Below are positions 6,612 to 9,037 of a DNA stretch of 9,037 bases, piece by piece. This stretch comes from Dehalococcoidia bacterium (GTDB lineage Bacteria > Chloroflexota > Dehalococcoidia > SZUA-161 > SpSt-899), in assembly GCA_023271485.1 (NCBI GenBank), contig JALPXT010000055.1, positions 1 to 9,037 on the forward strand, read 5' to 3'. Position 1 is the stretch's first letter. Each line of letters begins with the position of its first letter. The position numbers were made by a program, and so were the translations under genes. Below the pieces are notes generated by a model, which ran no database searches, had not been told where the DNA came from, and worked only from the letters and a program-made list of their open reading frames with translations.

Positions 6612-6863
6612 ATGCGGAGAGGTCCTCGGACTTCTACAAGGGAAAAACTCCTGCAAATCTTTGAAGCATCTCCTGATCTCACGCTTCAGGAATATGGTAA
6701 TAGGCTAGGGATTACCAAAGAGAGGGTAAGGCAGCTAATAGAGAGTCTAGGGCTTGAAAGGCAGCGTCCCAAGTATGCTGGTCGACCTATCTGCCCTGAA
6801 TGCGGGGGTAGGAAAAGCTACGAGGCGAAGTTATGCAGGGCTTGCTGGCGGCAATCCCTCTAG
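6612..6863 (+). CDS. Sigma-region-4-like helix-turn-helix protein with C-terminal zinc ribbon
   Basis: An 83-residue basic protein in two parts. Residues 23-46 (LTLQEYGNRLGITKERVRQL) are a helix-turn-helix that closely resembles region 4.2 of sigma-70 factors (EIGxxLGVTRERVRQIE pattern), but regions 2 and 3 are absent, so it is not a sigma factor. The C-terminus has two CxxC knuckles (CPEC 61-64, CRAC 75-78) forming a short zinc ribbon. It is likely a small DNA-binding regulator, perhaps of mobile-element origin. The ATG at 6612 is preceded by AGGGAGAG about 9 nt upstream. It lies 14 bp after the CxxC gene and 33 bp before the repeat membrane protein, all on the same strand. Confidence 0.72.
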   Translation: MRRGPRTSTREKLLQIFEASPDLTLQEYGNRLGITKERVRQLIESLGLERQRPKYAGRPICPECGGRKSYEAKLCRACWRQSL

Positions 6864-6899
6864 TCTTTGTCACATATCACACGAGGGGGGTAAGTCATG

Positions 6900-7223
6900 A
6901 GAATAGCGGCCATGGTTTTGGGGATTCTCGGCGGGCTTATTGGTGCTTACTTGGTCACTTTTTCTCCCTGGGAAGTCCCGGCTTGGATACTTCTCACTTG
7001 GATACTTCTCCTTCCCGTTGCAGCAATTGCAGGAGGAGTACTAGCTCTGAGGAGACCGGCGGTGGGCGGGATATTGATGCTGGTAAGCGGGATAGCAGGC
7101 GTTATCGCTGCTCATCTGTATTGGCTCCATCCTGGCTATTGGCTGGGTTATATTTTTGCCGGCTTTCTTCTGATTATGGGAGGTGCCATTGCCCTGGCCG
7201 CCCATGAGAAACGACCCGCGGCC
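6900..7223 (+). repeat. Tandem unit 1 of the membrane protein (324 bp)
   Basis: Begins at RIAAMVLGILGG. It shares long nucleotide blocks with unit 2, for example GCAATTGCAGGAGGA at 7023 and 7342, and TTGATGCTGGTAAGCGGGAT with unit 3 (near 7074 and 7725), so the units still resemble each other at DNA level. It contains a 15-bp in-frame microduplication at 6982-7011. Confidence 0.7.
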
Positions 7224-7554
7224 AGAGTGGCGGTCATGGCTTTGGGGATTCTCGGTGGACTTTTTGGCGCTTATGGTGCTTACATTGCCATGCCCTGGGT
7301 ACCTCTTCTTTCCGCTGCTATCGTATTTTTTTTCCCTCATCGCAATTGCAGGAGGAATATTAGCTCTGAGGAGACCGGCGGGGGCCGGGATATTGATGCT
7401 GATACCCTGGATAGGTTTCTTTTTGGTGGCTCCTTTTGGGCTATTTCGCGAGATGGAGGGAGCGCTTTACAGTTTAGCTTGTATTATTGCTAGCCTTCTT
7501 CTACTTGCAGGAGCTATTCTTGCCCTGGCCGACTATCAGAGCCGCTCCATAGCC
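7224..7554 (+). repeat. Tandem unit 2 (331 bp, includes the frameshift)
   Basis: Begins at RVAVMALGILGG, exactly 324 bp after unit 1. Its length of 331 is one more than a multiple of three, which independently places one surplus base inside this unit, at the T8 run 7326-7333. Confidence 0.7.
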
Positions 7555-7950
7555 AGGATAGTAGCCCTCGTTTTGGGGATTAGTGCTGGAGTTATCGGCG
7601 CTCTTGGTGTTTACGGTGGTGTGCCTGTCGTCCCGGGAGGATTCCTGGCTTTGGGAGCTCTTCTTTCCACTATGGGAATTGCAGGGGCGGTGTTAACCCG
7701 GGGCAGACCAGGAGTAGCCGGGACATTGATGCTGGTAAGCGGGATAGGAGGTTTCGCTGCCGCTCTTATAGTCAGGGTCTTTGCAGTTGAGCTTTCAGTA
7801 GTTCACTATCTTTACACTACTGCCACAGTAACTGGAGAAGCAATTATCTTTTGTATGGCTTATGCTATTGCCGGCTTCCCTATGATTGCAGGAGCTATTC
7901 TTGCCTTAGCCGCCCGTGAGAAATGGCCCCAAGAAAGATTGTCCTCCTGA
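7555..7950 (+). repeat. Tandem unit 3 (396 bp, to the stop codon)
   Basis: Begins at RIVALVLGISAG and is the most diverged unit, with a longer loop before its last helix (FAVELSVVHYLYTTATV) and a C-terminal charged tail ending at TGA 7948-7950. Confidence 0.65.
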
Positions 7951-8060
7951 ATTCATTAGGCCGAGCAGACCACAGTCCCAACAAGTCTCACTGAATTGGG
8001 CTTTCCTCCGGGAGGCATTGAAAATATAAATAATTAATAGGCCTAATATTCGGCACTGCT
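7951..8060. other. Spacer with inverted repeats after the membrane repeat gene
   Basis: ATTAGGCC (7955-7962) is the exact inverse complement of GGCCTAAT (8040-8047), so 8-bp arms bracket almost the whole spacer. Inside is a small palindrome CCTCC-G-GGAGG (8005-8015). No T-run follows either, and I see no good promoter or ribosome site for the next reading frame. Confidence 0.4.
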
Positions 8061-8784
8061 ATGCTCCCATTGTACCGTCTTACGTTGTCCCTTGTTCCAG
8101 AGGAGCAGGAGCGCGAGTTGTGGCTGCGCTCCTTACTTACCCACCGTGATTTCACTCTTTATTGCGGCCTTCGCTGCCTGCTATCCATATATCTCTTCCT
8201 CGTGGTGCCGTTTGGAATTCCCTTCCTCGTTTTTTTGGGCGGGCAGTTTGGAGGATAGGTCTCTTAGACCTTTTGGCCGGAGGCTTGGTCATCCTGGTTG
8301 TGACCCTGTCCTTCTATATCCTGGGTGACCTTTTGATGGGTTTGCTGGCAATATGTATACCTCCTCGACTAAGAGGGAGGGTTGCCGTTGGGCTGGCAAT
8401 ATTTATTGCTCTCTTACTAATCGCGGCAGCATTTTACATTGAGCCTCCCCCGGCATAATAGAGCTTTTTTATTTTATCGAGGAGGAACTACTCTTGGTCA
8501 AAGAGTCGTTGATGCAACTGATGTGGCTGATGATAGGACTTGCCCTTGCCGGGGCAGTCGCCCTGCATTACGTGTGGCCCCTCACCTATCAGTTGGAGAA
8601 AGGCCCGAAAGAAGGTTATGATGTGGCCGCGTCTCTCCGGTAGGGTGGGATACCAGGTTTGCTAGCCTATTTGGCCGGCTGCCACTTGAGCCGTCCATCA
8701 GGGCTTTCCTGAAAAGAGACCTCATCCTGGCCCTTCGCCATCCAGGTGTATTGATTGAAGGCATAATTATACCTTTGCCCGGAG
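8061..8784 (+). pseudogene. Multi-frame membrane gene resembling an ABC-2-type exporter permease
   Basis: Four consecutive open stretches join into one plausible protein of about 240 residues if one base is restored at each break: frame to 8236 (PEEQERELWLRSLLTHRDF, then hydrophobic), T7 run 8230-8236; WRIGLLDLLAGGLVILVVTL and two more TM helices to the C5 run 8447-8451; IIELFYFIEEELLLVKESLM and a TM helix (IGLALAGAVAL) to GG 8639-8640; then RFASLFGRLPLEPSIRAFLK and RDLILALRHPGVLIEGIIIP to about 8780. The late KRDL.L.LRHP...PL motif and the TM layout recall ABC-2 permeases, a general resemblance only. A TTG at 8494 with GGAGG 8 nt upstream would also give a free-standing 49-residue TM protein ending at 8641-8643. 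The start at 8061 has no clear SD. It may be a real pseudogene or an intact gene seen through base-calling errors. Confidence 0.42.
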
Positions 8785-9037
8785 ATGGTCACCGAGTTCG
8801 GGGCGTCTATCGGAGAGTTTCCAATCGCCGGGGGACGGATGTTAACCGCCGGAGATGAGGGCAAGGCCGTCCTCGGCTACGCCGTGGCCCAGAGACTGGG
8901 AGTAACACCTGGCGAAACGTTGGAGATCGAAGGCGAGTCTTTCGAGGTCGTTGGTATCATGCAAACCTATGCCCCCAGAGGGAAAGCGCCCGAAGGGCAC
9001 CGTTGAGGATATCGCTGCAGACACCCGGGGTATGGTC
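8785..9037 (+). CDS. MacB/FtsX-type ABC permease periplasmic domain, partial, runs off the window
   Basis: From 8785 a frame reads GRMLTAGDEGKAVLGYAVAQ then RLGVTPGETLEIEGESFEVV and GIM. This is the pattern of the MacB-like periplasmic core domain of lipoprotein/macrolide-type ABC permeases (GR.l..gDe...vLGy.vA..L....G..l.i.g..f.VvGi). The frame stops at 9004-9006, but the coding sequence continues one frame over (GTVEDIAADTRGMV, 8996 to the end), implying a further single-base break near 8990-8997. The ATG at 8785 has no proper SD and no N-terminal TM helix precedes it, so it is not a genuine start. Either one base too many near CCC 8778-8780 joins it to the preceding gene, or the two permease genes meet at a deletion or recombination junction here. 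Confidence 0.5.

Larger units (their letters stand above)
6897..7950 (+). pseudogene. Triple-repeat membrane protein (DUF4064-like), one frameshift at a T8 run
   Basis: The ATG at 6897 follows GAGGGGGG at 7 nt. The first frame encodes hydrophobic repeats to about 7333 and then degenerates, ending artificially at 7493. The same protein continues one frame over from about 7334 to the TGA at 7948-7950. Removing one T from the T8 run 7326-7333 joins them into a 350-residue protein with three units starting near 6900, 7224 and 7555. Each unit has about four TM helices with a shared plan: a Gly-rich first helix (VLGILGGLIGAY, ALGILGGLFGAY, VLGISAGVIGAL), AIAGGVLALRRP and equivalents, GILMLVSGIAG, and a last helix ending AGAILALA followed by charged residues. 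This resembles DUF4064-type Gly-rich membrane repeats; function unknown. The T8 could be true decay, a slippage switch or a consensus error. Reading ends cleanly, which favours a once-intact gene. Confidence 0.7.

Noticed and set aside
6612..6863. A sigma factor, based on the region-4.2-like helix-turn-helix
   Set aside because: At 83 residues with no region 2 or 3 it cannot be a sigma factor; a small DNA-binding protein is the safer call.
7041..7340. 99-codon minus-strand frame
   Set aside because: Antisense to the repeated membrane gene, with no start signal.
8461..8475. T-rich stretch GAGCTTTTTTATTTT as a terminator
   Set aside because: No hairpin precedes it, and it reads as coding (ELFYFI) in the corrected permease frame.
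8582..9024. Three minus-strand frames of 60-65 codons at the right end
   Set aside because: Antisense to recognisable MacB-domain and membrane-protein sequence; no SD sites or domains.
1..9037. CRISPR array, tRNA, rRNA, riboswitch or complete insertion sequence
   Set aside because: I looked for regular spaced repeats, cloverleaf-like stems and transposase motifs by eye and found none. A covariance-model scan would be needed to exclude small RNAs.

Overview
The window reads as bacterial. It has Shine-Dalgarno sites, a consensus sigma-70 promoter (TTGACA, 17-nt spacer, TACAAT), a lipobox signal peptide and a TetR regulator. The style of the genes (an orphan branched-chain-type binding lipoprotein, a large COG1033-type RND exporter, short zinc-ribbon proteins) would suit an uncultured anaerobe such as a Dehalococcoidia-like Chloroflexota. 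That taxonomic guess is weak and rests on general resemblance only.

Left part (1-5760): the 3' end of an SbcC/Rad50-type ATPase gene on the + strand converges, with a 16-bp gap, on a three-gene block on the - strand. In transcription order the block is: promoter (5708-5736), a leader of about 174 nt with a large hairpin, a TetR/AcrR-family regulator (4898-5527), a substrate-binding lipoprotein (3472-4833), a 443-bp gap with inverted repeats, and an 888-residue, 12-TM RND/MMPL exporter (362-3028). The binding protein has no ABC permease or ATPase beside it. Near-identical 21-bp direct repeats lie at both outer edges of this block (340-360 and 5738-5758).

Middle part (5760-6900): an extended -10 promoter precedes a broken short gene (5844-6193) interrupted by a hairpin repeat that also occurs in the tetR leader. 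After a 200-bp gap come two tightly spaced small genes, a CxxC/CxxxC protein and a sigma-region-4-like HTH with a zinc ribbon. They probably form an operon with the membrane gene that follows.

Right part (6897-9037): a membrane protein built of three tandem units of about 108-110 residues with one frameshift at a T8 run. It is followed by a multi-pass protein resembling ABC-2 permeases, which reads through only if single bases are restored or removed at several short homopolymers, and then by a MacB/FtsX-type periplasmic domain that runs off the end. All these frame breaks are single-base and mostly in homopolymers, so either consensus error in this part of the assembly or very recent decay would explain them. 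No CRISPR array, tRNA, rRNA, transposase or complete mobile element is visible.
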